Shown piece after piece: positions 27,111-35,912 of a stretch of DNA of 64,000 nt. The notes under the pieces are model-generated. The model ran no database searches, was not told the DNA's origin, and worked only from the letters and a program-made list of their open reading frames with translations. Source of the DNA: Hyphomicrobiales bacterium (GTDB lineage Bacteria > Pseudomonadota > Alphaproteobacteria > Rhizobiales > Rhizobiaceae). A program made the position numbers and the translations under genes. Where the stretch lies: contig JAFKJU010000011.1 in assembly GCA_017305935.1 (NCBI GenBank), positions 183,575 to 247,574 on the forward strand, written 5' to 3'. Each line of letters starts with the position of its first letter. The stretch's first letter is position 1.

Positions 27111-28702
27111 TGAGCACGGTTTACGATTATATCGTCGTCGGCGGCGGTTCCGCCGGCTGCGTCGTCGCCAACCGCCTCTCGGAAAACCCCGCCAATCGCG
27201 TGCTGCTGATCGAATCCGGCCGGCGCGACAGCGATCCCTGGATCCACATCCCGGCCACCTTCTTCAAGGTGCTGGGCAAGGGCATCGACATCCACCCCTA
27301 TGCCTCCGATCCGCAGGCGGGCCTGAACGGCCGCCCCTCCATCGTGCCGCAAGGCAATGTGCTGGGCGGCGGCTCCTCGGTCAATGCGATGATCTATATC
27401 CGCGGCCATCGCAACGACTACGACACCTGGTCGCAGATGGGCTGCCGCGGCTGGTCCTATGACGAGGTGCTGCCGGTCTTCAAGGCCTTGGAAAACAACA
27501 AGGCCTTGAATGGCGATTATCATGGCCGGGAGGGCACGCTTGCCGTGTCCAATCCCCGCCACCGCCATCCGCTGTCGGAAGCTTTCGTCAAGGCCGCCGT
27601 CGAAGCCGGCCTGAAGCCGAATGCGGATTTCAACGGCGCGGAGCAGGAGGGCGTCGGCTTCTACCAGAGCACGACCAACAAAGGCCGGCGCTGGAGCTCG
27701 GCCATGGCCTTCCTGCGCGAGGCGGAAAAGCGGGCGAACGTCACGGTGCTGACCGAAAGCAAGGTGGCGCGGGTGGTGTTCGAAGGTCGCCGCGCCGTCG
27801 GCGTCGCGCTGCTCGACGGCACCGTCCATCGCGCCGCCCGCGAGATCGTGCTCTGCGCCGGCGCCATCGCCACGCCGCGCCTGCTGCAGCTTTCCGGCAT
27901 CGGCAATGGCGCGCACCTGTCGTCGCTCGGCATCGAGGTCGTCTCCGACCTGCCCGGCGTCGGCGAGAATTACCAGGACCATCTGGAAGTGCCGGTGCAA
28001 GCCGAAACCCGCCAGCCGATCTCCATCCTCGGCCATGACAAGGGCCTGAAGGCGGTCGGTCACATGCTGCGCTACCTCACCTCGAAACAGGGCCTGCTCG
28101 CCTCGAACGTCGTCGAATGCGGCGGTTTCGTCGACACGGCCGGCACCGGCCAGCCGGATGTGCAGTTCCATGTCCTGCCGGTGCTGATCGGCTTCGTCGA
28201 CCGCGAGCCGGAGCCGGGCCATGGCTTTTCCATCGGCCCCTGCTACCTGCGGCCGCGCTCGCGCGGCTCGATCCGCATCGTCTCGGCCGATCCCGCCGCC
28301 AAGGTGGAATTCGACGCCAATGCGCTTGCCGATCGCGAGGATGTCGAGACGCTGATGCGCGGCGTCAAGGCGGCGATCCGCATCCTCGATACGCCGTCCA
28401 TGCAGGCGATCGTCAAGCGCCGCCTCCTGCCGCGCCCCGGCGTCGAAAACGATGCGGCGGCACTGGAAGCCTATATCCGCCAGACCGCGAAAACCGTGTT
28501 CCATCCGGCCGGCACCGCGAAGATGGGCCGCGAGGACGACCCGATGGCGGTGGTGACGCCGGAGTTGAAGGTGCGCGGCGTCCACGGCCTGCGCATCGCC
28601 GACGCCTCTGTCATGCCGACGCTGGTCTCCGGCAACACCAATGCCCCCTGCATGATGATCGGCGCCCGCGCCGCCGCCTTCATGGCACGCGGTCCGCGCT
28701 GA
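27110..28702 (+). CDS. GMC-family FAD alcohol dehydrogenase (choline-dehydrogenase-like)
   Basis: 530 residues starting at ATG 27110, overlapping the aldehyde dehydrogenase stop by one base. The FAD motif YIVVGGGSAGCVVANRLSE is at the N-terminus, with the GMC signatures QGNVLGGGSSVNAMIYIRG and GAIATPRLLQLSGIG. The C-terminal active-site His segment is FHPAGTAKMG, followed by the second conserved NTNAP block. It oxidises an alcohol to the aldehyde that the coupled dehydrogenase would finish. Choline is possible from family similarity but is not indicated by the neighbours. Confidence 0.9.
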   Translation: MSTVYDYIVVGGGSAGCVVANRLSENPANRVLLIESGRRDSDPWIHIPATFFKVLGKGIDIHPYASDPQAGLNGRPSIVPQGNVLGGGSSVNAMIYIRGHRNDYDTWSQMGCRGWSYDEVLPVFKALENNKALNGDYHGREGTLAVSNPRHRHPLSEAFVKAAVEAGLKPNADFNGAEQEGVGFYQSTTNKGRRWSSAMAFLREAEKRANVTVLTESKVARVVFEGRRAVGVALLDGTVHRAAREIVLCAGAIATPRLLQLSGIGNGAHLSSLGIEVVSDLPGVGENYQDHLEVPVQAETRQPISILGHDKGLKAVGHMLRYLTSKQGLLASNVVECGGFVDTAGTGQPDVQFHVLPVLIGFVDREPEPGHGFSIGPCYLRPRSRGSIRIVSADPAAKVEFDANALADREDVETLMRGVKAAIRILDTPSMQAIVKRRLLPRPGVENDAAALEAYIRQTAKTVFHPAGTAKMGREDDPMAVVTPELKVRGVHGLRIADASVMPTLVSGNTNAPCMMIGARAAAFMARGPR

Positions 28703-28759
28703 CCTGCTTCGCCGGCGCGGATGGCAAGCGCCGGCGGACCAGGCCGCAGCTTTCGCCCT

Positions 28760-29152
28760 TCAGGCGCGCATTGCCTCCGCGACCCGCAAGGTGTCGGTGA
28801 ACTGTTCGAAGCGGCGGATTTTGCCGTCAGCCACGCACCAGACATGCACGACACGCACGTTCATCGCCTTGCCGGTTGCTTTGCAACGGGCCGTATAATT
28901 GCCGATCGCCACCACATCGTCGCCGGCATCCAGCAACCGCTGGAGCGTGAAGGTGTAATCGTCCCAGGCCGAACCGAGCGCGGCAAAGACATTCTCGACG
29001 ATGGCCTGCGGCCCCACATAGGTGCCGGCGCAGGGAAAGCCGTCCATCTCCGTCCAGCGGCAATCCTCGGCGATGTCGGCAAGCATGCCGTCCAAGTCGC
29101 GGCGATCATTGGCATCGTAGTGGCTCTTGACGATTTCGAAGGCTGTGCGCAT
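28760..29152 (-). CDS. NTF2-like (SnoaL-type) protein
   Basis: 130 residues, the usual length of the cone-shaped NTF2-like fold. The sequence pattern (VKSHYDANDRRDLDGMLA, CRWTEMDGFPCAGTYVGP, VVHVWCVADGKIRRFEQF) is typical of SnoaL/limonene-epoxide-hydrolase-like small-molecule binders. AAGGAG precedes the ATG. Function is unknown. It converges with the GMC gene and follows the leftward SDR gene at a distance of about 95 bp. Confidence 0.75.
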   Translation of the reverse strand: MRTAFEIVKSHYDANDRRDLDGMLADIAEDCRWTEMDGFPCAGTYVGPQAIVENVFAALGSAWDDYTFTLQRLLDAGDDVVAIGNYTARCKATGKAMNVRVVHVWCVADGKIRRFEQFTDTLRVAEAMRA

Positions 29153-29246
29153 CGGGCAAACTCCTTGGCGATATTAAAATGTTAGAATTCACTTACGGAC
29201 CGTGAGCAGGTCCTTTCGGAATTTCATGACCGTGTGGTGCGTTTCC

Positions 29247-30035
29247 TCAATCGGCAAAAGCCAGCGTCGGCAAATCGACGGTCCCGGCGCCGCCGTCCAC
29301 GGTCAGGATGGCGCCGTTGATCATCGCCGCCTCGGGCGAGGCCAGGAAGCAGACGGCATTGGCGACTTCGTCCGCCGTCGCCGGGCGGCCGAGCGGCACG
29401 TCCTTGGTGACCAGCGCATAGGCCTCGGCCACCGAGTTCAGCTTGAATTTCTCGATGACCATCTGCATTTCCTCATCCGCCATCGGCGTCGAGACCCAGC
29501 CCGGGCAGACGGTATTGGTGCGCACGCCAAGGCGGCCGTAATCGCGCGCCAGCGACTTGGCGAGGCCGATGCAGGCATGTTTCATGGTGACATAGCCGGC
29601 GGCATCCGGCCCGGCGAACAGGCCTGCGATCGACGACAGCACGACGATGCTGCCCTTGGAACGCATAAGATGCGGCAGCGTCTCGCGCGCCGAGACGAAG
29701 GCGGTGTTGAGGTTGAGGCGGGTGGCCAGAGCCCAGGTTTCGTCACTCATCGAAACGGTCGGGCCGACGCCATGGCCGCCGGCATTGGCGATCAGGATAT
29801 CGACGCCGCCGAGCTGCTCGGCGGTCGCGGTGACGGCGGCCTTCATGCTGGCGGTATCGGCGGCATCGGCGGCGAAGACGGAGGCGCCGATCTCCTCGGC
29901 CACGGCCCTGAGCGGCTCCGGCCGACGCCCAACGAGCGCTATCCTGCCGCCTTCGGACGCGATGCGCCGCGCCACCGCCGCCCCGATGCCCGTGCCGCCG
30001 CCGGTGATGATGGCAACCTTGTTCTGGAAACGCAT
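29247..30035 (-). CDS. Short-chain dehydrogenase/reductase
   Basis: 262 residues, a classical SDR. The cofactor motif TGGGTGIG is at about residues 11-18, the NAG motif in ILIANAGG, the catalytic Ser in VVLSSIAGL and the Tyr/Lys pair in GYVTMKHA, followed by VRTNTVCPGWVSTPM. Arg-Arg after the second strand (VGRRPEP) leans towards NADP. The substrate cannot be deduced. It lies downstream of the hpaI terminator and therefore probably has its own promoter, with GGGAGG ahead of the ATG. Confidence 0.87.
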   Translation of the reverse strand: MRFQNKVAIITGGGTGIGAAVARRIASEGGRIALVGRRPEPLRAVAEEIGASVFAADAADTASMKAAVTATAEQLGGVDILIANAGGHGVGPTVSMSDETWALATRLNLNTAFVSARETLPHLMRSKGSIVVLSSIAGLFAGPDAAGYVTMKHACIGLAKSLARDYGRLGVRTNTVCPGWVSTPMADEEMQMVIEKFKLNSVAEAYALVTKDVPLGRPATADEVANAVCFLASPEAAMINGAILTVDGGAGTVDLPTLAFAD

Positions 30036-30144
30036 ATGGTCCTCCCTTTCTGTCGTTCGATCATGCGCCGAAGCGGAACGCCCGTCGCGTCCGGTCCTGC
30101 ACTTCCTTTTGTCTGAGACTGCACTGGCAGATCCCGCTCTAACG

Positions 30145-30172
30145 AAAAAAGGCGGCCCGACCGGACCGCCTC
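30145..30172 (-). terminator. Intrinsic terminator of the hpaFEDGHI operon
   Basis: Read leftward, a GGCGG/CCGCC stem with additional internal pairing is followed by six T residues (A6 at 30145-30150 on the plus strand). It lies 13 bp beyond the hpaI stop. Confidence 0.85.
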
Positions 30173-30184
30173 TGTTTTTGGAGC

Positions 30185-30994
30185 TTAGTAGACCTTGCTG
30201 TCAGGCCCGGGATGCGCCGCCGCCTCCGCAGCCCTGAAATCGGCGAGCAGCTTGGTCGTCGCATTGGCGAGCAGCGTCACGTCGTTGCCGATGGCGACGA
30301 AGGTGGCGCCGAGATCGAGGTAACGCTTGGCGAGCGCCAGGTCGCCGGTCAGGATGCCGGCCGCCTTGCCATGGCCCTGGATGCGCTTCAGCGCATCCTC
30401 GACCGCCGCCTGCACCTCCGGCGCGCCCGGCTTTCCGAGATAACCCATGTCGGCGGCGAGATCGGCCGGGCCGATGAAGACGCCGTCGACGCCCTCGGTG
30501 GTGGCGATCGCATCGAGATTGGCGATACCGGCGCGGTTCTCCACCTGTAGCAGCAGGCAGACCTCGTCATTGGCCGTCTGCAGGTAATCGGGAATGCGGT
30601 TGAAGGCAGACGCGCGGGCCAGCGCCGCGCCGACGCCGCGCACGCCATGCGGCGGGTAGCGCACGGCCTTGACCATGGCTTCCGCCTGTTCGCGGCTGTC
30701 GACCATCGGGATCAGCAATGTCTGGGCGCCGATATCGAGCAATTGCTTGACCATCCAGGTCTCGCCGATCGGTGGGCGGATGACGGCATGGGACGCCGTG
30801 CCCTTCATCGCCTGCAATTGCGAGACGAGCAGCGGCACGTCGTTGGGCGCATGTTCGGCATCGAGCAGCAGCCAGTCGTAACCGGCGCCGGCGCAGATTT
30901 CCACCGTATAGGGATTGGCCAGCGCCTGCCACAGGCCGATCTGGGCCCGGCCTTCCTTCAGCGCCGCCTTGAACGTGTTCTTGGGAGCAGGCAT
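30185..30994 (-). CDS. hpaI: 4-Hydroxy-2-oxoheptane-1,7-dioate aldolase
   Basis: 269 residues from the ATG at 30994, placed 8 bp after AAGGAG; a GTG three codons upstream is too close to that site. It is a class II HpcH/HpaI aldolase: catalytic His in LLLDAEHAPND, Arg in AVIRPPIG, metal-binding Glu in LLLQVENRAGI and Asp in GVFIGPADLAADM. It splits 4-hydroxy-2-oxoheptanedioate into pyruvate and succinate semialdehyde, the last ring-fission step of homoprotocatechuate catabolism. It is the last gene of the operon, followed by a terminator. Confidence 0.93.
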   Translation of the reverse strand: MPAPKNTFKAALKEGRAQIGLWQALANPYTVEICAGAGYDWLLLDAEHAPNDVPLLVSQLQAMKGTASHAVIRPPIGETWMVKQLLDIGAQTLLIPMVDSREQAEAMVKAVRYPPHGVRGVGAALARASAFNRIPDYLQTANDEVCLLLQVENRAGIANLDAIATTEGVDGVFIGPADLAADMGYLGKPGAPEVQAAVEDALKRIQGHGKAAGILTGDLALAKRYLDLGATFVAIGNDVTLLANATTKLLADFRAAEAAAHPGPDSKVY

Positions 30995-31006
30995 GGGAAA
31001 CACTCC

Positions 31007-31810
31007 TTAGAGGAAATGGCAGGCAATCGTGCCGTAAGGGCCGAAATCGGCATTGATCGTATCGCCATGGCGCGCTTCGACCGGACGGATGAACGAGCCG
31101 GCAAGCACGATCTGCCCCGCCTCGATACCGTCGCCATATTGTGCCAAGCGATTGGCGAGCCAGGCGATGCCGCGGGCCGGATGGTTGAGCACGCCAGCCC
31201 CCAGCCCGGTCTCCTCGACCTCGGCATTGCGCGAAACGATGGCGCCCATCCAGCGCATGTCCACCTGATCCGGCCGCATCTGCCGCCCGCCGATGACGAT
31301 GCCGGCATTGGCGGCATTGTCGGAAATCGTATCGACGATGCTGCGCGCCTTCTTCGTCTCCGGATCGACACGCAAGACGCGGGTGTCCAAGATCTCCAGC
31401 GCCGGGGTGATGTAGTCCGTGGCGTTGAGTACGTCGAAGATGGAGACGTTGGGGCCTTTCAGCGGCGCCTTTATCACGAAGGCGATTTCCGCCTCGATGC
31501 GCGGCTGAATGAAGCGGTCGGCGGGGATGACCGCACCGTCCTCGAACAGCATGTCGTCGAACAGCACGCCGGAATCGGGAATGTCGATGTTCAAGGCATA
31601 TTGCATCGCCTTGGAGGTGAGGCCGATCTTCCAGCCGATGACCTTGCGGCCGCCGGCGATCTTCTGCTTCACCCAGGCGGCCTGCACGGCATAGGCATCG
31701 TCCATGCTCATGCCGGGATGTTTTAAGGAAAGCAGGCCGATCTGCTTGCGGCTTTCCTCGGCGCCATCAAGGGCGCTGGCGGCGGCTTCGATCTCTTGCG
31801 CGTTCAGCAT
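31007..31810 (-). CDS. hpaH: 2-Oxohept-3-ene-1,7-dioate hydratase
   Basis: 267 residues, the same length as characterised HpaH. Family blocks are GWKIGLTSKAMQ, DSGVLFDDMLFEDG, the metal-binding QPRIEAEIAFV and GGRQMRPDQVDMRWMGA. It adds water to 2-oxohept-3-enedioate to give the HpaI substrate. It is three bases from the FAH-family gene upstream and 12 bp from hpaI downstream, within the leftward hpa operon. Confidence 0.93.
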   Translation of the reverse strand: MLNAQEIEAAASALDGAEESRKQIGLLSLKHPGMSMDDAYAVQAAWVKQKIAGGRKVIGWKIGLTSKAMQYALNIDIPDSGVLFDDMLFEDGAVIPADRFIQPRIEAEIAFVIKAPLKGPNVSIFDVLNATDYITPALEILDTRVLRVDPETKKARSIVDTISDNAANAGIVIGGRQMRPDQVDMRWMGAIVSRNAEVEETGLGAGVLNHPARGIAWLANRLAQYGDGIEAGQIVLAGSFIRPVEARHGDTINADFGPYGTIACHFL

Positions 31811-31813
31811 GGC

Positions 31814-32680
31814 TTACACCTTCTCGTCGGCGATGGTGTTGCGCAGCATGCCGATGCCCTCGGCCTCGACCTCGACCACGTCGCCCGGCTTCAGCCAGAT
31901 CGGCGGATCGAAACGGGCGCCAGCGCCTGTCGGCGTGCCGCAGACGATGACGTCGCCGGGAACCAGCGTCGTGAAGGTGGAGATGTAATTGATGATTTTC
32001 CGGAAGGAGAAGATCATCCGGCTGGTGCGATCCTGCTGGCGCACCTCACCGTTGACGCGGGTTTCGAGCCTGATGTCGGCAAGCTGGCTCTCGTCGGTAT
32101 AGGGCACCAGCCAGGGGCCGATGGAGCCGGTCGCGTCGAAATTCTTGCCCTGCGTCACGTTGAACTTCGCGTGGCGCACCCAGTCGCGGATCGTACCCTC
32201 GTTACAGAGGGTGAGCGCGGCGATATGGTCGAGCGCATCCTTCTCGGCGATGCGGCGGCCGCCCTTGCCGATGACGATGGTGACCTCCCCCTCGTAATCG
32301 AGCTGCGGGCTTTCCGGCGGGCGGATCAGCGGCCGGTCATGGCCGGTGAAGGAGCGCGGGAAGCGGATGAACAGCGAGGGATTGGAAGGCGCTGCCTGCC
32401 CGTCCTTGTATTCCTCATTGCGGTCGGGGAAATTGACGCCAACGCAGATGATCTTTTCCGGCGATGGAATCGGGATCTCGTAGGTGATCTCGGAGAGCGG
32501 GATATCGGCCGGGAGGCCCTCGCCCTCTTCCGCCAGCCTGGCCAGCGCGCCCGCCTCGATGACCTCGCGCAGCGTCGGCCAGGTTTTTCCGTGCCGCGCC
32601 GAGAGATCGACGACGCCGTCCTCCTTCAGCAAACCGTAACCGCTGCCCTTGGCGGTCGAGAAACTCAACAATCTGGCCAT
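31814..32680 (-). CDS. hpaG: Fumarylacetoacetate-hydrolase-family isomerase/decarboxylase of the homoprotocatechuate pathway
   Basis: 288 residues from the ATG at 32680; a longer frame upstream has no supporting signal. The FAH-fold metal site is seen in PQLDYEGEVTIVIGKGGRR, with IGPWLVPY, GDVIVCGTPTGAG and the closing LKPGDVVEVEAEGIG. By position it should act as 5-carboxymethyl-2-oxo-hex-3-ene-1,7-dioate decarboxylase. The enterobacterial HpaG is a tandem two-domain protein of about 430 residues with isomerase and decarboxylase halves; this one has a single domain, so the hpaG symbol is by function and context. Confidence 0.8.
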   Translation of the reverse strand: MARLLSFSTAKGSGYGLLKEDGVVDLSARHGKTWPTLREVIEAGALARLAEEGEGLPADIPLSEITYEIPIPSPEKIICVGVNFPDRNEEYKDGQAAPSNPSLFIRFPRSFTGHDRPLIRPPESPQLDYEGEVTIVIGKGGRRIAEKDALDHIAALTLCNEGTIRDWVRHAKFNVTQGKNFDATGSIGPWLVPYTDESQLADIRLETRVNGEVRQQDRTSRMIFSFRKIINYISTFTTLVPGDVIVCGTPTGAGARFDPPIWLKPGDVVEVEAEGIGMLRNTIADEKV

Positions 32681-32788
32681 CTGCGCCTCGCTTTTCTGTC
32701 TGTGCCGGGGCTTCGCCGCCCCGTATTCCTCAACGAAGTCCCCTCTCCCCGCAAGCGGGAAGAGGTCAGGGTGAGGAGCCATTCTACC

Positions 32789-33769
32789 TTACGGCGCGAC
32801 GATCGGCTGTGCCTTCAGCACGCTGTCGCGCGGCTCGGCGCCGGCGAACAAGCTGCCTTCCTCGAACCAGGATTTCGGCGCCGGTGCGCCCCACAACGTC
32901 TGGCGCTGCGGATCCTTCAGATCCCATTTGATCGGCTCCAGGTCGGGGTCGACCGTCTGATAATCCGAGCAATAGATCTCGATGCGATGGCCATCGGGAT
33001 CGCGGATATAGAGGAAGAAGGCATTGGAAATGCCGTGGCGGCCGGGGCCGCGCTCGATGTTCGGCAACCAACCGGTGGTCGACATCAGGTCGAGCAGGTC
33101 GATGATGTTGAGCGGCGTCGGCACCCAGAAGGCGGTGTGGTGCAGGCGCGGGCCCTTGCCGTTGGTGAAGGCGATGTCATGGACGCCGCCCTTGCGGTGC
33201 GTCCAGGCAGCCCAGAGACGGCCGGTTTCCTCGTCGGCGGTATATTCCGTCACCCGGAAACCGATCTCGTTGTAGAAGGCGACGCTCTCGTCGACATTGG
33301 GCGAAAAGCAGTTGAAATGGTCGATGCGCAGCGGCTTCACGCCCTTATAGAGCGCGTATTTCTGATGGATCGGCGGCAGACGGTCCATCTTGGAGTAGAA
33401 CTCCAGCGGAATGCCATGCGGATCGCGGGTGCGGAAGGTTCGGCTCTGGTAAGGACGCTCGATCCATTCGACCGGCAGGCCCTTGCCCTTGAAGAAATGC
33501 TCGGCCTTGTCGAGGTCTTCTTCGGAATAGACCTTGAAGCCGAGGTCGCGGGCTTCGGCCTTGTCGGCCTTCTTGAGCACGATGCAGTGATGGCCGCGCT
33601 CTTCCAGCGCCCGCAGATAGATCGTATCCTTGTCCTCGTCGGTCACCTGCAGGCCGAGCGTATCGACGTAGAAGGCGCGCGACTTGGCGAGATCGGTCAC
33701 GGCGAGTTCGACGTGGCTGAGGCGCACGATGTTGAAGGCCGGGTAGAGATTGGGTGTCGGTAAGGCCAT
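32789..33769 (-). CDS. hpaD: 3,4-Dihydroxyphenylacetate 2,3-dioxygenase
   Basis: 326 residues, a two-domain type I (vicinal oxygen chelate) extradiol dioxygenase. The metal ligands are in the second domain: His in RIDHFNCF, His in RLHHTAFW and Glu in HRIEIYCSDY, with the catalytic Tyr following. It opens the ring of homoprotocatechuate to 5-carboxymethyl-2-hydroxymuconate semialdehyde. GAGGAGG precedes the ATG. It lies between hpaE and hpaG in the operon. Confidence 0.94.
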   Translation of the reverse strand: MALPTPNLYPAFNIVRLSHVELAVTDLAKSRAFYVDTLGLQVTDEDKDTIYLRALEERGHHCIVLKKADKAEARDLGFKVYSEEDLDKAEHFFKGKGLPVEWIERPYQSRTFRTRDPHGIPLEFYSKMDRLPPIHQKYALYKGVKPLRIDHFNCFSPNVDESVAFYNEIGFRVTEYTADEETGRLWAAWTHRKGGVHDIAFTNGKGPRLHHTAFWVPTPLNIIDLLDLMSTTGWLPNIERGPGRHGISNAFFLYIRDPDGHRIEIYCSDYQTVDPDLEPIKWDLKDPQRQTLWGAPAPKSWFEEGSLFAGAEPRDSVLKAQPIVAP

Positions 33770-33808
33770 GTTTTCCTCCTCAAAGTGTCGGGTGCGGCGA
33801 GTGGGCGC

Positions 33809-35323
33809 TCAGCCGCCGAGTTTCTGGATGGCGTGCGCCGAGTTGGCGAAGGCGACGTTCTTGGTTTCCATGTAGAAATCGAAGGACCAGTCGCCGCCGT
33901 CGCGGCCGATGCCGGAGTTCTTGACGCCGCCGAACGGCGTCGGCAGGTGGCGGACGTTTTCGGAATTCACCCAGATCATGCCGGCTTCCAGCGCATCGGT
34001 GAAGCGGAAGGCGCGGGTGACGTCGTTGGTCCAGAGATAGCCGGTCAGGCCGTATTGCACATCGTTGGCCAGTTCCAGCGCCTGCGCTTCGTCCTTGAAC
34101 GGGATGGCGGTCAGGACCGGGCCGAAAATTTCTTCCTGGGCGATGCGCATCTGGTTATGGGCGCCGGTGAACAGCGTCGGCGAGACATAGCAGCCGCCGC
34201 CCGGACCATCGAATTTTGCGCCGCCGGCGGCAACGGTCGCACCTTCGCCACGGCCGATCTCGATATATTCCAACACCTTCTTTTCATGCACCGGATGGAT
34301 CAGCGGGCCGACGACGGTTTCCGGGTCGAGCGGGTGACCGACCTTGATGCGCTTGGCCTTTTCGGCGACCAGTGCCGTGAACTTGTCGTAGACGCTTTCC
34401 TCGACCAGCAGGCGCGAGGAGGAGGTGCAGCGCTCGCCGTTCAGCGAATAGATCATGAAGACGGCGGCGTCCGCCGCGCGCTCCAGGTCGGCATCGGCGA
34501 AGACCACGACCGGGTTCTTGCCGCCGAGTTCGAAATGCACGCGCTTGAGGGTATCGGCGCCCTGTTTCATGATCATCGAGCCGGTGCGGCTTTCGCCGAC
34601 GAAACCGATGGCCTTGATCGCGGGATGTTCGGTCAGCGCCTTGCCGGCATCTTCGCCGAGGCCGTTGACGAGGTTCCAGACGCCCTTGGGCAGGCCGGCT
34701 TCCTCGGCGATCTCGACCAGCAGGCGGGCGGTCAGCGGCGAGAATTCGGCCGGCTTGTGGACGATGGTGCAGCCGGCGGCCAGTGCCGGCGCAATCTTCC
34801 AGGTCGACAGCATGAACGGCGTGTTCCACGGCGTGATGATGCCGACCGGGCCGATCGGCACGCGGGTCGTCAGATTGACCTGGCCGGGGCCGCGCAGCGT
34901 CTTGCCGTCACGCGCCTCAGGGGCGCGGTCGGCGAAGAAGCGGAAGTTTTCCGCGCCGCGGAGCGCCGCCTTGGCCATGAACTTCAAGGACTGCCCGGTG
35001 TCCATGCATTCGACGAAGGCGATTTCTTCGGCGCGCGCCACGATGGCGTCGGCGATCTTGTGCAACAGCTTCTTGCGGGCCGTGCCGTCCATCGCCGCCC
35101 ATGCCGGGAAAGCGGCCTTGGCTGCCTTGGCGGCGCGGTCGATATCGGCCGCCTTTCCGCGCGCGACATTGGCCAGCGGCTTCAGGTCAACAGGCGAGAT
35201 CGTCTCGAAGGTGGCGCCGTCGGCGGCTGGCACATCCTCGCCGCCGATGCGGTTCAGGACGCCGTTTTCGAATGTCTGCAGATAGGCTTTCGCCTTGGCG
35301 ATGTTTTCGTCGAGCTTGGACAT
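33809..35323 (-). CDS. hpaE: 5-Carboxymethyl-2-hydroxymuconate semialdehyde dehydrogenase
   Basis: 504 residues, an aldehyde dehydrogenase with the catalytic Cys in LNGERCTSSSRLLV, the Glu in HFELGGKNPVVVF, the Asn in TPWNTPFML and nucleotide-binding FVGESRTGSM. The length and the STWKIAPALAAGCTIVHKPA block match the HpaE group. It oxidises the HpaD ring-cleavage product. The hpaF start lies upstream and hpaD downstream, so the assignment rests on both sequence and context. Confidence 0.93.
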   Translation of the reverse strand: MSKLDENIAKAKAYLQTFENGVLNRIGGEDVPAADGATFETISPVDLKPLANVARGKAADIDRAAKAAKAAFPAWAAMDGTARKKLLHKIADAIVARAEEIAFVECMDTGQSLKFMAKAALRGAENFRFFADRAPEARDGKTLRGPGQVNLTTRVPIGPVGIITPWNTPFMLSTWKIAPALAAGCTIVHKPAEFSPLTARLLVEIAEEAGLPKGVWNLVNGLGEDAGKALTEHPAIKAIGFVGESRTGSMIMKQGADTLKRVHFELGGKNPVVVFADADLERAADAAVFMIYSLNGERCTSSSRLLVEESVYDKFTALVAEKAKRIKVGHPLDPETVVGPLIHPVHEKKVLEYIEIGRGEGATVAAGGAKFDGPGGGCYVSPTLFTGAHNQMRIAQEEIFGPVLTAIPFKDEAQALELANDVQYGLTGYLWTNDVTRAFRFTDALEAGMIWVNSENVRHLPTPFGGVKNSGIGRDGGDWSFDFYMETKNVAFANSAHAIQKLGG

Positions 35324-35386
35324 GGGGTCACTCCGTCAGCAAAAGAGGTGCCGGCAGCGGCTCTCGCGCCGGTGAATAAATCGGGA

Positions 35387-35779
35387 TCAGGCCTGCTTGT
35401 GGCGCAGGCGGGGATGGATGGCGTTCTTCTTCCAGCTCAGCTCCGCGTCGATCTCGCGGATTTCCAGCGTCAGCGCGAAATGCGGGGTGGTAAACAGCGG
35501 CGACAGGAATTCGGTGACCGTGGCAAAGATCGCCTCGCCGGTCTTTTTCTTCTCCTCGGCGCTACGGCCCTTGCCGATGCGGAAGCACATGTCGATGAAG
35601 CCGTTCTCCGGCAGCAGGTCGGCCACCGCATAGGCATCGGCGCGCAAGGCCCGCACCCGCACGGCGCCGAGCTCGAACAGGCCGGTCGACAGGATCGTCG
35701 CATGCACCGCCTTGCACAGCCCGTCGAAGTCGACTGATACATCGAGATTGGCGGAATATTCCATGGTGAAATGCGGCAT
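35387..35779 (-). CDS. hpaF: 5-Carboxymethyl-2-hydroxymuconate delta-isomerase
   Basis: 130 residues beginning MPHFTMEYSANL. After removal of Met the N-terminal Pro is the general base, as in the tautomerase-fold CHMI enzymes, whose length is about 126. It isomerises the HpaE product so that it can be decarboxylated. First gene of the leftward hpa operon; GGGAGG precedes the ATG. A small hairpin (35799-35816) lies in its leader. Confidence 0.92.
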   Translation of the reverse strand: MPHFTMEYSANLDVSVDFDGLCKAVHATILSTGLFELGAVRVRALRADAYAVADLLPENGFIDMCFRIGKGRSAEEKKKTGEAIFATVTEFLSPLFTTPHFALTLEIREIDAELSWKKNAIHPRLRHKQA

Positions 35780-35830
35780 GGTCCCTCCCTTTAGGATTGC
35801 CCCGCATTGCCGGGGCCTTTCTTATTATAT

Positions 35831-35842
35831 TTAACATGTTAA
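35831..35842. promoter_or_regulatory. Candidate HpaR operator
   Basis: A perfect 12-bp palindrome, TTAACATGTTAA, in the 133-bp gap between the divergent hpaF and hpaR genes, set in A+T-rich sequence. Its size and symmetry suit a MarR-family dimer, and it could control both genes. Confidence 0.65.
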
Positions 35843-35912
35843 TGATATCGCCCGATGTGTCAAGCGGCTTGTTCGCCCGAAAAATCGGCGCGCGATTGAA
35901 AAGGACGGAAAA

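Noticed and set aside
35799..35816. Small hairpin GCCCCG/CGGGGC near hpaF as a terminator
   Set aside because: No rightward gene ends there and, read leftward, it lies in the hpaF leader without a T-run.
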